The notes below the pieces were generated by a model. That model was not told where the DNA came from. It searched no databases and was given only the letters and a program-made list of their open reading frames with translations. From positions 1 to 56,823 of the forward strand of contig SFGF01000032.1 of the NCBI GenBank assembly GCA_004556655.1: a DNA stretch of 56,823 bases, read 5' to 3'. Positions 1 through 9,425 of this stretch are shown piece after piece (the first letter of the stretch is position 1; each line of letters begins with the position of its first letter). The position numbers were made by a program, and so were the translations under genes. Origin of the DNA: Lachnospiraceae bacterium (GTDB lineage: Bacteria > Bacillota > Clostridia > Lachnospirales > Lachnospiraceae).

Positions 1-41
1 GCAATTAAGCCGCGGGCCACCAGTTCTTCGTAAATACCCAT
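1..41 (-). CDS. tyrS: Tyrosyl-tRNA synthetase, N-terminal fragment
   Basis: Only the first 13 codons lie in the window; the gene runs off the left edge. They read MGIYEELVARGLI, which matches the N-terminal helix of Firmicutes tyrosyl-tRNA synthetases. The enzyme charges tRNA-Tyr with tyrosine in the cytoplasm. The ATG at 39-41 is preceded by an AAAGGA ribosome site. About 60 nt upstream ends a T-box leader, the usual control of clostridial aminoacyl-tRNA synthetase genes. The identity rests on these few residues plus the T-box, so another synthetase is possible but less likely. Confidence 0.75.
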   Translation of the reverse strand, partial: MGIYEELVARGLI

Positions 42-393
42 TTTTCTTACATTCCTTTCCTATTCTGTCTGTGATGTTGGTTGATGAGGCAGTAAAGAAA
101 AACGCCCCCTGTCCTTGGACAGAGGGCGACAATATATCGCGGTACCACCTTACTTATACAGAAAATACACTCTTGCATCTTCTATACATCTCTTACGTCC
201 TGTAACGGGGACGAAACGTGAAAACCTACTTTTCTGCATATGAACATATCTTTCACCTACACTGTTCAGTCTTCCGGTTCCAAAGCTACCTTCCGCATAT
301 ACGTCCCTGGGATACCTTTCAGCCGATGAATATCCCTCTCTTTCGGGGTAGTATGCGTACTCCTCTCTGTCATAACCTTTCGCTTTTCAGCTT
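42..393 (-). promoter_or_regulatory. T-box leader of tyrS
   Basis: Read on the minus strand, 138-152 gives the T-box antiterminator core AAGGTGGTACCGCG, followed by a GC-rich terminator hairpin at 103-128 and a U-run at 96-102. Upstream, 300-390 has the GAGAG/AGAGAGG purine-rich elements typical of Stem I. T-box leaders sense uncharged tRNA: the uncharged tRNA pairs with the leader, blocks the terminator and switches the gene on. I could not place the specifier codon with certainty; UAC and UAU triplets both occur in the expected region. The Tyr assignment therefore comes from the downstream gene. Confidence 0.9.
96..128 (-). terminator. T-box intrinsic terminator
   Basis: CGCCCTCTGTCC/GGACAGGGGGCG hairpin (103-128) followed on the minus strand by TTTTTCTTT. 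It competes with the T-box antiterminator just upstream. Confidence 0.85.
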
Positions 394-399
394 GTTATT

Positions 400-428
400 A
401 ATATAGTAGGCTTTTTTTCGTTTGTCAA
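400..428 (-). promoter_or_regulatory. Promoter of the tyrS T-box transcript
   Basis: Minus strand -35 TTGACA (423-428), 17-nt spacer, -10 TATATT (400-405). Predicted start near 393, at the beginning of T-box Stem I. Confidence 0.75.
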
Positions 429-540
429 GGAAATTCTTTATCTTTTGTATTCCAGATATATGTTACTGTTCACTCCGTGACCAGCAACACGCTTTGCGAT
501 GCACAGAAATGATGCAGAATACGAGTGAATAACACCTATG

Positions 541-1563
541 TTATACATTATTCCTCTTTAGCTTTTCTTCCAGTTCAGATAGCTTTTTCTGTAATTCTTC
601 TTTCTGTTTTTTATTTTCATCTCGTTCTTTTGTAAGCTCTTCCTGTACTCTTTTATTCTTTTCTCGTTCTTTTGTAAGCTCTTCCTGCATTTCATCAATC
701 ATATACTGCACCGTATTTTTATCCAGTTCGTATAATTCCTTTGAAAACATTCCCATCACCTCTTCAATATTCCGACAAATATCATATGCCTGCCCATATA
801 TCGGCTCAAATTCCGGGTATTTTTCAATAATTTCCAGAATAATCTCCGGATCATCCATACACAGGAACGCAAGCCATGCATCTAACTTACTACTGATATT
901 ATTTTGATGCTTTTTCCTGAATATGTCAAGCGAAACAAAAAGATATTTTTGCAATAAATTTATTTGCAATCCACTATCAGATCTTTGCTCAAAATAATGC
1001 ATGTATGTATCCGGATATTTATGGAATTCTTTCGTACTTTTTTCAAAGAGTATAATGGTATATACCGTTCTTATATCTTTATAGCTAAACTTTTTCTTTT
1101 CTCTGCTTTTTATACGTTTGTACTGGCGCAGCAACAGATCCGCCGAATAACAAGCACTTCTTTGTCCCGGAAATCTGTATCCTATCTTTTGTATTTCAAT
1201 GTTGGCTATACTGCCATTTTCCAATTCCACAACAATATCTGTAATAATCAGAGAATTTTCCTCCGCTATTCTGGTAGAATCATTGGGTAAGACAGATAAT
1301 ATTTTTACATGTTGGTTTAAAAGCAAAGAGAGCAGTTCATTAAGACGTTCAGGGTGCATCTCCGGGTTCAGTATCTCTTTTGAAAAAGAATCATATAACA
1401 TCTTAATCCCTCGTACACCAGTACAGAAATCGAGAAATTCTTGTTGTTCCTCTTCATGCCAACTATCAAATATCTTTTGCAATTTCTCGTTATCCTTAAT
1501 TTCTGTCATAATCTCCTCTTGCGTTCGAATCATCGGGAAATGCTGCTGCAATTTATTTTTCAT
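541..1563 (-). CDS. PD-(D/E)XK nuclease family protein (Rpn/transposase-like)
   Basis: A 340-residue protein of the widespread clostridial family annotated as PD-(D/E)XK nuclease family transposase, related to the Rpn recombination-promoting nucleases. The core near residues 105-130 has Asp in IITDIVVEL followed by the E-x-Q variant of the catalytic ExK in NIEIQ, then an arginine/tyrosine-rich helix. The C-terminal 60 residues are a charged coiled coil built from EELTKERxxNKK-type repeats, which also shows as a DNA direct repeat around 600-680. The ATG at 1561-1563 has AGGAGG seven bases upstream. It is a lone gene with no inverted repeats or partner, so it is probably a domesticated or free-standing mobile nuclease. 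Whether it moves DNA or acts on other targets cannot be told here. Confidence 0.8.
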   Translation of the reverse strand: MKNKLQQHFPMIRTQEEIMTEIKDNEKLQKIFDSWHEEEQQEFLDFCTGVRGIKMLYDSFSKEILNPEMHPERLNELLSLLLNQHVKILSVLPNDSTRIAEENSLIITDIVVELENGSIANIEIQKIGYRFPGQRSACYSADLLLRQYKRIKSREKKKFSYKDIRTVYTIILFEKSTKEFHKYPDTYMHYFEQRSDSGLQINLLQKYLFVSLDIFRKKHQNNISSKLDAWLAFLCMDDPEIILEIIEKYPEFEPIYGQAYDICRNIEEVMGMFSKELYELDKNTVQYMIDEMQEELTKEREKNKRVQEELTKERDENKKQKEELQKKLSELEEKLKRNNV

Positions 1564-1918
1564 AGAAATGCCTCCTGATAATAGATTTGATTAATAGATT
1601 TGAAGTTCCAATTGATAATGGAAATATAGACATGCCGGCGGTACCGCATAGAAGTGAAAACAGAAAAGAATTATCTGTCTTTATTACCCTGTTGCTATAT
1701 TCAGCATAACATTCCGAAGCATAAATTGCAACCAGAAGCGTTCTCATTATTTCTACAAATACTGTGTTTTTTCATTTAATGGTATGTTTTTCCTGCAAAA
1801 TATGTCTGTTTTAATAAAAAATTGGGCACTTATGCCTATATAAGCAATAACGTCCCCATTTTTCTTTGAAAGAGGATGGCATCCATATCCATCCCCTTCA
1901 TTTACACCTGATGTAATT
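1564..1918. other. Intergenic stretch without a convincing gene
   Basis: Two minus-strand frames of about 60 codons are open here, but neither has a ribosome site or a recognisable sequence, and one runs into the beta-mannosidase. A 6-bp hairpin (GGATGG/CCATCC, 1873-1893) lacks a good U-run, so no terminator for the mannosidase is clear. AT-rich, possibly the decayed edge of an older gene. Confidence 0.5.
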
Positions 1919-4432
1919 TTACCGAATATCATACACACTGCGAAGTCTCAGTCCGCCTTCCAACTGCCTGGCAATCTGAGCTTCCATGTCAATCGGTTCT
2001 TTTTCTTCTCTGCAGGCCTGTCCCAGGATTTTTACTCGTTTTTCGCCTGCATTCATATCAAAGTAGTTATCCGAAAGGATCAAATCTTCATTTTCGTTCA
2101 AGATTTCTACACCTTTCGCATAAGTTTCTGCTGTGACAATGATCTCGTCACCCTCCACACGATAGGAGAGCTTCGGATCCAGATAACGGAAATACTTCGG
2201 ATAGGAGAAGATAACCGTTCCTTCTGAGATACACTTTCCCTCTTCCCATGCTTCATAGCTTACATACTGGCTGAAGTAATCCACCTCAGGAAATTCCACT
2301 TTGTCCAGCCATACACTGGAGAGTGCCGGTACCGCCACCTGTGTTTCTTCCTGACGTACCACAGAGCTGTCCGCATTACGCAGTGCCCATTTTACAGTTA
2401 CCTTTTTATCATTCAGTGTCTCATTGGTCACATTCAGGCGAATGGATTTTTCGAACTCAAAATGCTCACGGTTCATATCTGCAGCTGCAGTCATCCATCC
2501 CTGTTCCTCACAGGATACCATCACAGGGGCAAAGAAACGTTTTGCATAATAGTGTAGTGCTTTCCAGCGTCCCCAGTAATCTATAGATGCCCAGGATGCT
2601 ACCGGCCAGCAGTCATTCAGCTGCCAGTAGATTGCACCCATACATCTTCCCCTGTTTCTCCGAAAATGTTCCACACCATACTTGATGGCTTCTGCCTGCA
2701 ACATCTGAGATGCATACAGAAGTACAGGGAACTGTGTGGGATAACGATAAGTCTGCTGAAGATAATTCAGGATTTTTCCGTTCGCCCCGGCATTTCTCTG
2801 ATGCTTTTCCATAATATATGAGAAAATATTCCAATCCGCAGGATCATCACTGATGGTTTCAATCGTCTTCATAGACGGGAATGACTGGAATCCAAATTCG
2901 CTTGCATATCGGAAGAAATAATTTCGGTAATCAGAAAACGGTTTATTTCCGTGCCAAACATCCCAATAATGTACATCTCCTCTATTCGGATCTCTCGGAT
3001 CGTCAAAAGAACCTCCTGAAGAAGGACTCGCCGGCCAATAGAAAGTATCCGGATCATACTGCTTTAAAACTTCCGGGATTACCCGCTCATACATAAAAAG
3101 ATAATCTCTCACTTCACTCGGCTTGGAAACCCAGTTACCTTCACTTACAAATTGCTCCATCTCATTATTGCCACACCAGAGTCCCAGCGATGCATGATGA
3201 CGGAGTCTCTTGATATTATCAACAAACTCTGCCCGGATATTTGCCTCAAATTCCGGTGTCAGATCGTATACTGCACAGGCAAACATAAAGTCCTGCCATA
3301 CCATCAGTCCCAGTTCATCACAAATATCATAGAACCAGTCTTCTGGATAATATCCGCCGCCCCATACACGAACTGCATTAAAATTCGCTGCTTTACATTG
3401 CTCCAGAAGTTTTCTGGTGGTACCCGGATTCACTCTTCCCAGAAGATGATCTTCAGGAATATAATCTGCTCCCATAGCAAAAATATCTTTTCCGTTTACC
3501 TGGTGCGCAAAACTGATACCCCACTCATCCGGCTCCAAATGCATAGTCATGGTACGAAGTCCAATCTTTCTTGTCCAGACATCTACTTCTTTTCCATCTT
3601 TATACAGGGTAACACTCACTTCATATAAAGGCTGCTCTCCGATACCATTGGGCCACCAAAGCTGCGGATTGGCAATTTCCACATTTTGGGGAGATTCCAC
3701 TGCTCTCACAACGACTCCATCCGGAGCTGTCACCTGTACGTTATATGTAAATCCGTCATCTCCACCGCACGGGATTTCTTTTTTCAGATCTTCCGCAGGA
3801 TTTCTCAGGACAGAAAATTCCAAAGAAACTTTTCCCTCTTCATGGATTTGATGGATCCGTACGCTGTCAATTCTTCCTTCTTCCACTCCCATCAGGTATA
3901 CGGGGCGGAACATACCGGCGTCCGGAAGATGTGCACCCCAATCCCATCCGAACATACAGTGAGCTTTTCGGATATGTACAAAACCATCCATGGCATCCTC
4001 GCTGCCTCTGGTGGGCTGTTTTGCATAAGCTTCTTTAATATACTGCAGCGGAGAGTGGAAATATACCCGAAGCGTATTATCTCCGTCTGTCAGTACATCT
4101 GTCACATCATACTCCCAGATCCGATGCATATTTTCCGCATTCCCCACATGTTTTTCATTGACATAAACATCTGCAATTGTATCAAGACCTTCAAATCTCA
4201 ACCATACTTTTTTCGATTTTCTCAATTCATCACATTGGAACACAGTTTCATATTCATAATCTTTCTCCATCAAAGCAAGAGCTTTATTTTCATTGTCTTT
4301 CCAAAACGGATCTTCCATCTGTCCATTTTCCAAAAGATCCGTATACACCGTACCAGGCACACTTGCCGGAAACCATGAGTTTTCTCCAACCTGATGCATC
4401 TTCCAACCCGTCGTCATATCCTTCATCATCAT
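1919..4432 (-). CDS. Beta-mannosidase (GH2)
   Basis: An 837-residue intracellular GH2 enzyme (no signal peptide) predicted to release terminal beta-linked mannose from manno-oligosaccharides or N-glycan cores. An N-terminal sugar-binding domain (ends near 190) with the beta-mannosidase hallmark HCMFGWDWGAHLP is followed by an Ig-like domain and a TIM barrel. The acid/base Glu is in WCGNNEM (about residue 424) and the nucleophile Glu in ASEFGFQS (about 512). The open frame extends five codons upstream to a TTG, but GGAGG at 4440-4444 lies seven bases before the ATG at 4432, so that ATG is the start. The GH38 alpha-mannosidase 22 kb away would supply complementary activity on mannose-containing glycans. 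Control is probably exerted in the repeat-rich upstream region. Confidence 0.92.
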   Translation of the reverse strand: MMMKDMTTGWKMHQVGENSWFPASVPGTVYTDLLENGQMEDPFWKDNENKALALMEKDYEYETVFQCDELRKSKKVWLRFEGLDTIADVYVNEKHVGNAENMHRIWEYDVTDVLTDGDNTLRVYFHSPLQYIKEAYAKQPTRGSEDAMDGFVHIRKAHCMFGWDWGAHLPDAGMFRPVYLMGVEEGRIDSVRIHQIHEEGKVSLEFSVLRNPAEDLKKEIPCGGDDGFTYNVQVTAPDGVVVRAVESPQNVEIANPQLWWPNGIGEQPLYEVSVTLYKDGKEVDVWTRKIGLRTMTMHLEPDEWGISFAHQVNGKDIFAMGADYIPEDHLLGRVNPGTTRKLLEQCKAANFNAVRVWGGGYYPEDWFYDICDELGLMVWQDFMFACAVYDLTPEFEANIRAEFVDNIKRLRHHASLGLWCGNNEMEQFVSEGNWVSKPSEVRDYLFMYERVIPEVLKQYDPDTFYWPASPSSGGSFDDPRDPNRGDVHYWDVWHGNKPFSDYRNYFFRYASEFGFQSFPSMKTIETISDDPADWNIFSYIMEKHQRNAGANGKILNYLQQTYRYPTQFPVLLYASQMLQAEAIKYGVEHFRRNRGRCMGAIYWQLNDCWPVASWASIDYWGRWKALHYYAKRFFAPVMVSCEEQGWMTAAADMNREHFEFEKSIRLNVTNETLNDKKVTVKWALRNADSSVVRQEETQVAVPALSSVWLDKVEFPEVDYFSQYVSYEAWEEGKCISEGTVIFSYPKYFRYLDPKLSYRVEGDEIIVTAETYAKGVEILNENEDLILSDNYFDMNAGEKRVKILGQACREEKEPIDMEAQIARQLEGGLRLRSVYDIR

Positions 4433-4569
4433 ACGAAAACCTCCCAAACTGTACTTTTGTTTATACTACAAGCGAGCGGACAAAATCCGCTCGCCAGTCT
4501 GTTCCTTTTAGAACAACGTTATACATATCATGATTCTATCATGGATATCTGTGCATTGCAATGAACATT
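4433..4569. promoter_or_regulatory. Repeat-rich control region upstream of beta-mannosidase
   Basis: Three inverted repeats fit between tetR and the mannosidase: GCGAGCGGA/TCCGCTCGC (4472-4494, perfect, 5-nt loop), TGTTC/GAACA near 4499-4515, and CATGAT-TCT-ATCATG (4529-4543, perfect). The first lacks a U-run on either strand, so it is more likely a leader hairpin or operator than a terminator. The third resembles a repressor operator. Confidence 0.5.
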
Positions 4570-5208
4570 TCAATATTTTTCCTCCGTCAGATTCTGCATC
4601 AGACAGCGATACAGATAATCTTTATATCTGTCCATATCTTTTTTTTCTATCTGCGGATTTCGATTCAGAAAAACCCAAAAAGCCGCAAAATTTGATAACA
4701 TTACGCAAGTTTGAATTTCTTCCGGCAATCCAGATCCAAAAATTCCCTTTTCGTTCCATTCATGCACAAAAGTACGGATCGTCTCATAAACAAATTCCGG
4801 ATTAAAACCGCATTTCCTTACCTCTTCATTAAACGAACTATTCAATTGCATAGATTCCCGGGCTATATGGCAGAAAATCACCACAGAACCTTCCCCTCGA
4901 TATATTTCCTCCATCCAGTTCAATATTTCTCTGTACTTATCCTGGAAATCAGATAACGAAGCGATACGTTCCTGAAGCTTGCGGGTCACATTATCTCTCC
5001 CATATAAAATTGCTTTGGTAATCATTTCTTCCTTACTTTTAAAGTATTCGTAAGCGGTACCTTTTCCAATTCCGGCTTTTTCTGTAATTTCCGATACAGT
5101 CAGCGTATTTATGGACTTTCCTTCTTCCAGAAGAAGCCTGACCGCCTCATACAGTCTCTCCACCTTATCAGACACAGGATTTTTCTCATCATACATCTCT
5201 GTCTTCAT
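4570..5208 (-). CDS. TetR/AcrR family regulator
   Basis: A 212-residue TetR-family DNA-binding repressor. The N-terminal helix-turn-helix reads LTVSEITEKAGIGKGTAYEYFKSKEEM in two overlapping pieces (residues about 39-65), the classic TetR pattern; the C-terminal half is a helical ligand-binding domain with no recognisable specificity. Translation starts at ATG 5206-5208 after AGAGGAAA. It lies 24 bases downstream of the RND exporter and is co-transcribed with it. A palindrome on the exporter promoter (9356-9367) is the likely operator, giving a feedback loop in which an exported compound relieves repression. Confidence 0.88.
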   Translation of the reverse strand: MKTEMYDEKNPVSDKVERLYEAVRLLLEEGKSINTLTVSEITEKAGIGKGTAYEYFKSKEEMITKAILYGRDNVTRKLQERIASLSDFQDKYREILNWMEEIYRGEGSVVIFCHIARESMQLNSSFNEEVRKCGFNPEFVYETIRTFVHEWNEKGIFGSGLPEEIQTCVMLSNFAAFWVFLNRNPQIEKKDMDRYKDYLYRCLMQNLTEEKY

Positions 5209-5232
5209 CTATATTTCCTCTTTAATCTCCTC

Positions 5233-8200
5233 TTATACTTCCACAGTTTCCGGAATATATTCCTCATCATCCAGTTCTTCATCCCCGTAAGAATGATATT
5301 TCTTTCGGTTCAGAATATCATAGATACACGGCACTACAAACAGAGTCAGAAGAGTTCCATAGAGCAGTCCGCCAATCGTAACCACTGCCATAGGCTGCAC
5401 CATATCAGAACCCATGCCGATGCCGGCTGCCATAGTAGACAGACCAAGAATCGTAGTCAATGCCGTCATAAGAATCGGACGCATCCTGGTCTTACCCGCC
5501 GTGATAATCGCTTTCCTCTTTTCCATACCGCCTGCACGAAGCTGATTTGTATAATCCACAAGTACAATACCATTATTAACGATAATACCACACAGCATAA
5601 CAAATCCAATCATTGCAATGACACTCACTTCCTGCCCCGCGATGACCAGACCCAGGAATCCACCGGTAAATGCCAGCGGCATCGTGAACATTACAATAAA
5701 CGGCGACAGCAGAGACTGGAACTGTGCTACCATGATAAGATAAATAAACACAACCGCCAATCCCATCATCTTCATTACTTCTGTCATGGCCTCCTGAATT
5801 GTCTCATCTTCTCCTATCATTTCCACTGAATAACCATCCGGGACTTCATATTTATCCAGCTTCTTCTGAACATCATTTCCAACCAGACCTACATTGTATC
5901 CACTGCCTACTTCCGCTGAAACATTGATGTAACGTGACTGATTTTTTCTCTGTATAGTATCAGGTCCTTTTGCGTCCTCAAATGATGCCAGTTTTTCAAG
6001 AGGAATCTCTTCTGTATTTCCTTCCTGATCCGTAGCTTCAATCATAAAATCTTTTACATCATTTCTTGTATACTCCGTCTGTTTTTCATCGATTACAACC
6101 ACATCATAATCTTTGATATCTGTAGACAATGTAGTTGCTGTACCACTTTCTGCCAGCTTACTCTGAATCTGCTGGTAAACCTGCGCAACTGTAAGATTAT
6201 GTTCAGACGCAGCTGCTTTATCAATCACCAGACGAAGTTCCTCTGTGGATTCTTCCATACCATCAGAAACCTGCTCCAGTCCTTCCGTATCTTCTAAAAT
6301 TGCTGCAATATCTTCTGCTATTTCCTGAAGCTTATCTAAATCTTTTCCTTTAATCTGTACCTGGATACCACTGCCTCCAAGAGCTGACATATCCATATTA
6401 TTGGTGCTGACAACAATCTCACAATCCAGATCTTCTGTTCTCTTTACTATTTCTTTTTCCAGCTGTACACCGCTCAGTTCCTTATCCTCAGACAGAATCA
6501 GATATATGGATGATGTATCTGTAGAGCCTCCGCCGCCCAGATTCATAAGTGAACTTCCGCCGCCGGCCATGGCACCCATTTCTTCAATATCACTGATATC
6601 CTTTAGACGTTCCATGATTTCATCTGTCATATCACCGGTTTCTTCCAGGCTGCTGCCTTTCGGCATGGTAACGGAGATAGAAGCCTGCGTACTTTCCATC
6701 GATGGCAGGAAAGCTGTTCCCTTTCTTATCGCAAGAAACGCACTGACAATCAGCAGAGCCAATGCTCCTACAAGAACAATTGCTTTTCTGTTCAGCACTT
6801 TTTCCATGATTTTTTCATAAGCTGCTGTCATCCGATCCAGCAGCGGATGCTTTTTCTCTTTTGTTTTCTTAAGAAGTCCTACTGACATGGAAGGCACAAG
6901 TGTCAGAGCAATCACAAGGCTGGCAAGCAGCGAATAACCAATTGTCAGACCCATTTCCACAAACAGCTGCCTTGTAATTCCTTCTGTAAATATAATAGGA
7001 AGGAACACACATACAGTTGTCAATGTTGAAGCCGTAATCGCTCCTGCCACCTGACGGGCACCCTGTACTGCTGCTTTTCGGATCGGTACACCAAGACTTC
7101 TCAGACGGTATACATTTTCAATCACTACAATTGAGTTATCCACCAGCATACCAACTCCCAGTGCTAATCCTGACAGGGAAATAATATTCAGGCTGATTCC
7201 GGTAAAATACATCAGCCCGACTGCCCCCATCAGACTGATCGGGATGGAGCAGGCAACAATTGCCGTAGGGCGAACATCCTTTAAAAACAGGAACAAAATA
7301 ATGATTGCAAGAATTGCACCGGAAACAAGATTTTTCAGTACGGAATTCACAACCAGATCTATGTAAACTCCCTGATCCATCAATGCAGTAATATGAAGTC
7401 CTTCTGTCTCCTCCATCAGTTCTTCAAACTTTTCTTTGATTCTATTGGAAACTTCACCTGTAGAATATCCGGTCTGTTTCTGCATGGAAAGCAGTACTCC
7501 GGGCTTGCCATTAATTCTGGCATATACTTCAGAAGAATTATCTGTTACGACCACATCTGCCACATCGGAGAGTTTGAGTGGATCCAGACCATCCAGTCCC
7601 ATATCAAACAGAACCAGATCTTCCATATCTTTTGTATCTGTAAACTTATCACCTACACGAACCAGATACTGAATTCCTTCTTCCGTCACATATCCTGCCG
7701 GCATACTGAAATTCTGCGCTGTCAGAATCTTGGAGATCATATCCGGTGTTATTTTATCATCCAGCTTTGCACTATTCAGAGCTTCATCTTCTTTTTCCTC
7801 CAGCTGCTTTTTTCCTTCTTCCAGCTGTGCCTTACCTTCATCGATTTTACTCTGTCCGGAAGCCAGCTGTGCCTGGGCAGATGCCATCTCAATCGTAGCT
7901 GATATTTCTTTTTCATTCAGTGTGGCAAGTGCCTGCTCCAATGTCACCTTTCCACTGGCTATCTGCTGTTTTGCACTGTTAATCTGATTTTTAGCAGAAG
8001 CAAGCTGAGCTTTTCCCGCAGCAATCTGAGCTTTTCCATCCGCAATTTGTGCCTTCCCATCCGCAATCGTTTGGTCATCAGGAAGCTGTGCCTGGGCCGC
8101 CTCCACCTGAGCAATTCCACTATTTACCAAATCAAGATTTGCATTCAACTGCGTAATTGCCGCATCGATAGCTTCCTCCGTATAGGAAGTAAGTCCCAGA

Positions 8201-9330
8201 CTGCCAAGCTGTGTCGCCATCTCTGCTTCCGCTGCCTCTATCTGAGCACGCAAATATTCTGCTGTTTCCTGATCACCGGCTGCTTCTGCTTGACTCAATT
8301 GCTCTTTCAGTTTCAAATATCCCTTATACGCTTCACTGTTTTTCAATGCTTCCAGACTGACAATACCCGCCTCAAGCTGGGCTTTCTGCGCATTTAACTC
8401 AGAAAGCTTTTGCGGAAGTGTAGTCTTCGCCTGTTCCGCCTCAAGCAGCTGTTGCTCCTGCTTTGCAAGTTCCTGCTCACTCTTGATAAGCTCCGCTTCA
8501 CTTTCTTCAATCTGTGCCAGTTTATTATCCAGATCCACCTCTGACTTCAGCACATCCATCTGCTTGGACTGAAGCTGCGACTTTGCTCCTGAAAGCTGTG
8601 AAGCCATGGCTGTCTTTCCACTTTCCATCTGCGCTTTTCCACTGTCCAGCTCTGCCTGCGCATTATCCAGTTCACTCTCCGCATCTGCCATTTCTTCACG
8701 TGCATCTGCAAAAGAGACTCCCAGTGCATCCGCAATCTTGTCATTCATGCTCTTGATCTTATCCTCTCGGATAATCACCTGCACACTTTCTTCCACTTCA
8801 CCGGAAGTGTTAACGGAAGCTACTCCTTCCAGACTCTCCAGTTCTGACAGCAATTCATCATTTACCAGACTGGTAATCTCTACACTGTCCATATCATCCT
8901 GTTCAACCGCAGCAATCATGACAGGCATCATACTGGGATTCAGCTTCATAATAATAGGACTTCCGATACTATCATCCCAGTATGATTCAATCTGATCCAG
9001 ATTTTCTCTCATCTCCAGGCTGACAGAATCCATATTGGTACTCTGGGAAAATTCCAGAATAACCATAGATACATTTTCACTGGAAACGGATTGGATATTT
9101 TCTATGTTACTGACAGTAGCCATCGCCTGCTCTACAGGTTTAGTAACTACCATCTCCACCTCCTCGGGACTTGCCCCCGGATAAGTTGTCATTACCAATG
9201 CGTATGGCAGATTCATGTTCGGCAGCAGATCTGTTGTCATATTCATAAACGATACAACACCGAGAATCAGAACCAGCACGATTCCTACCATAACTGTATA
9301 TGGTTTCTTCACACTGAACTTTGATAACAT
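5233..9330 (-). CDS. RND-family efflux transporter with long coiled-coil insertion
   Basis: A 1365-residue inner-membrane proton-driven exporter of the RND superfamily (AcrB/HAE1-like). TM1 is at about 12-30. The conserved RND signature in TM4 is ALGVGMLVDNSIVVIENVYR. A second repeat follows, with its own helix cluster in the C-terminal 200 residues. Typical members have about 1030 residues; the excess is a block of roughly 330 residues (about 210-540) of Ala/Gln/Glu/Lys heptads such as AQLASGKAQL, inserted in the first large extracytoplasmic loop, which should form a long coiled-coil hairpin. No membrane-fusion or outer-membrane partner is nearby, as expected in a single-membrane cell. ATG at 9330 follows AAGGAG. 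Substrate unknown. Confidence 0.88.
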   Translation of the reverse strand: MLSKFSVKKPYTVMVGIVLVLILGVVSFMNMTTDLLPNMNLPYALVMTTYPGASPEEVEMVVTKPVEQAMATVSNIENIQSVSSENVSMVILEFSQSTNMDSVSLEMRENLDQIESYWDDSIGSPIIMKLNPSMMPVMIAAVEQDDMDSVEITSLVNDELLSELESLEGVASVNTSGEVEESVQVIIREDKIKSMNDKIADALGVSFADAREEMADAESELDNAQAELDSGKAQMESGKTAMASQLSGAKSQLQSKQMDVLKSEVDLDNKLAQIEESEAELIKSEQELAKQEQQLLEAEQAKTTLPQKLSELNAQKAQLEAGIVSLEALKNSEAYKGYLKLKEQLSQAEAAGDQETAEYLRAQIEAAEAEMATQLGSLGLTSYTEEAIDAAITQLNANLDLVNSGIAQVEAAQAQLPDDQTIADGKAQIADGKAQIAAGKAQLASAKNQINSAKQQIASGKVTLEQALATLNEKEISATIEMASAQAQLASGQSKIDEGKAQLEEGKKQLEEKEDEALNSAKLDDKITPDMISKILTAQNFSMPAGYVTEEGIQYLVRVGDKFTDTKDMEDLVLFDMGLDGLDPLKLSDVADVVVTDNSSEVYARINGKPGVLLSMQKQTGYSTGEVSNRIKEKFEELMEETEGLHITALMDQGVYIDLVVNSVLKNLVSGAILAIIILFLFLKDVRPTAIVACSIPISLMGAVGLMYFTGISLNIISLSGLALGVGMLVDNSIVVIENVYRLRSLGVPIRKAAVQGARQVAGAITASTLTTVCVFLPIIFTEGITRQLFVEMGLTIGYSLLASLVIALTLVPSMSVGLLKKTKEKKHPLLDRMTAAYEKIMEKVLNRKAIVLVGALALLIVSAFLAIRKGTAFLPSMESTQASISVTMPKGSSLEETGDMTDEIMERLKDISDIEEMGAMAGGGSSLMNLGGGGSTDTSSIYLILSEDKELSGVQLEKEIVKRTEDLDCEIVVSTNNMDMSALGGSGIQVQIKGKDLDKLQEIAEDIAAILEDTEGLEQVSDGMEESTEELRLVIDKAAASEHNLTVAQVYQQIQSKLAESGTATTLSTDIKDYDVVVIDEKQTEYTRNDVKDFMIEATDQEGNTEEIPLEKLASFEDAKGPDTIQRKNQSRYINVSAEVGSGYNVGLVGNDVQKKLDKYEVPDGYSVEMIGEDETIQEAMTEVMKMMGLAVVFIYLIMVAQFQSLLSPFIVMFTMPLAFTGGFLGLVIAGQEVSVIAMIGFVMLCGIIVNNGIVLVDYTNQLRAGGMEKRKAIITAGKTRMRPILMTALTTILGLSTMAAGIGMGSDMVQPMAVVTIGGLLYGTLLTLFVVPCIYDILNRKKYHSYGDEELDDEEYIPETVEV

Positions 9331-9355
9331 ATACTTTCTCCTTATTCTTTTTTTC

Positions 9356-9388
9356 GACCGACTGGTCAGTACTGAACGAAGTATAGCA
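9356..9388 (-). promoter_or_regulatory. Extended -10 promoter and TetR operator of the RND operon
   Basis: Minus strand TG-C-TATACT (9380-9388) is an extended -10; the -35 is only a T-run. The palindrome GACCGACTGGTC (9356-9367) lies around +6 to +17, where a bound TetR protein would block the polymerase. The co-transcribed tetR gene is the obvious candidate. Confidence 0.6.
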
Positions 9389-9398
9389 TACTTGAAAA

Positions 9399-9425
9399 AT
9401 AAAAAAAAGACCTTCTCGGGTCTTT
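9399..9425 (-). terminator. Terminator of the B12-riboswitch transcript
   Basis: AAAGACC/GGTCTTT hairpin (9406-9425) followed on the minus strand by a run of eight U. It ends the upstream transcript just before the RND promoter, so the two units are separate. Confidence 0.75.

Noticed and set aside
541..1563. PD-(D/E)XK gene as part of an intact mobile element
   Set aside because: No terminal inverted repeats, target-site duplication or second transposase gene could be seen around it.
1632..1652. GGCGGTACCGC resembling a T-box core
   Set aside because: No Stem I, terminator or synthetase-type gene accompanies it; it is just a short palindrome.
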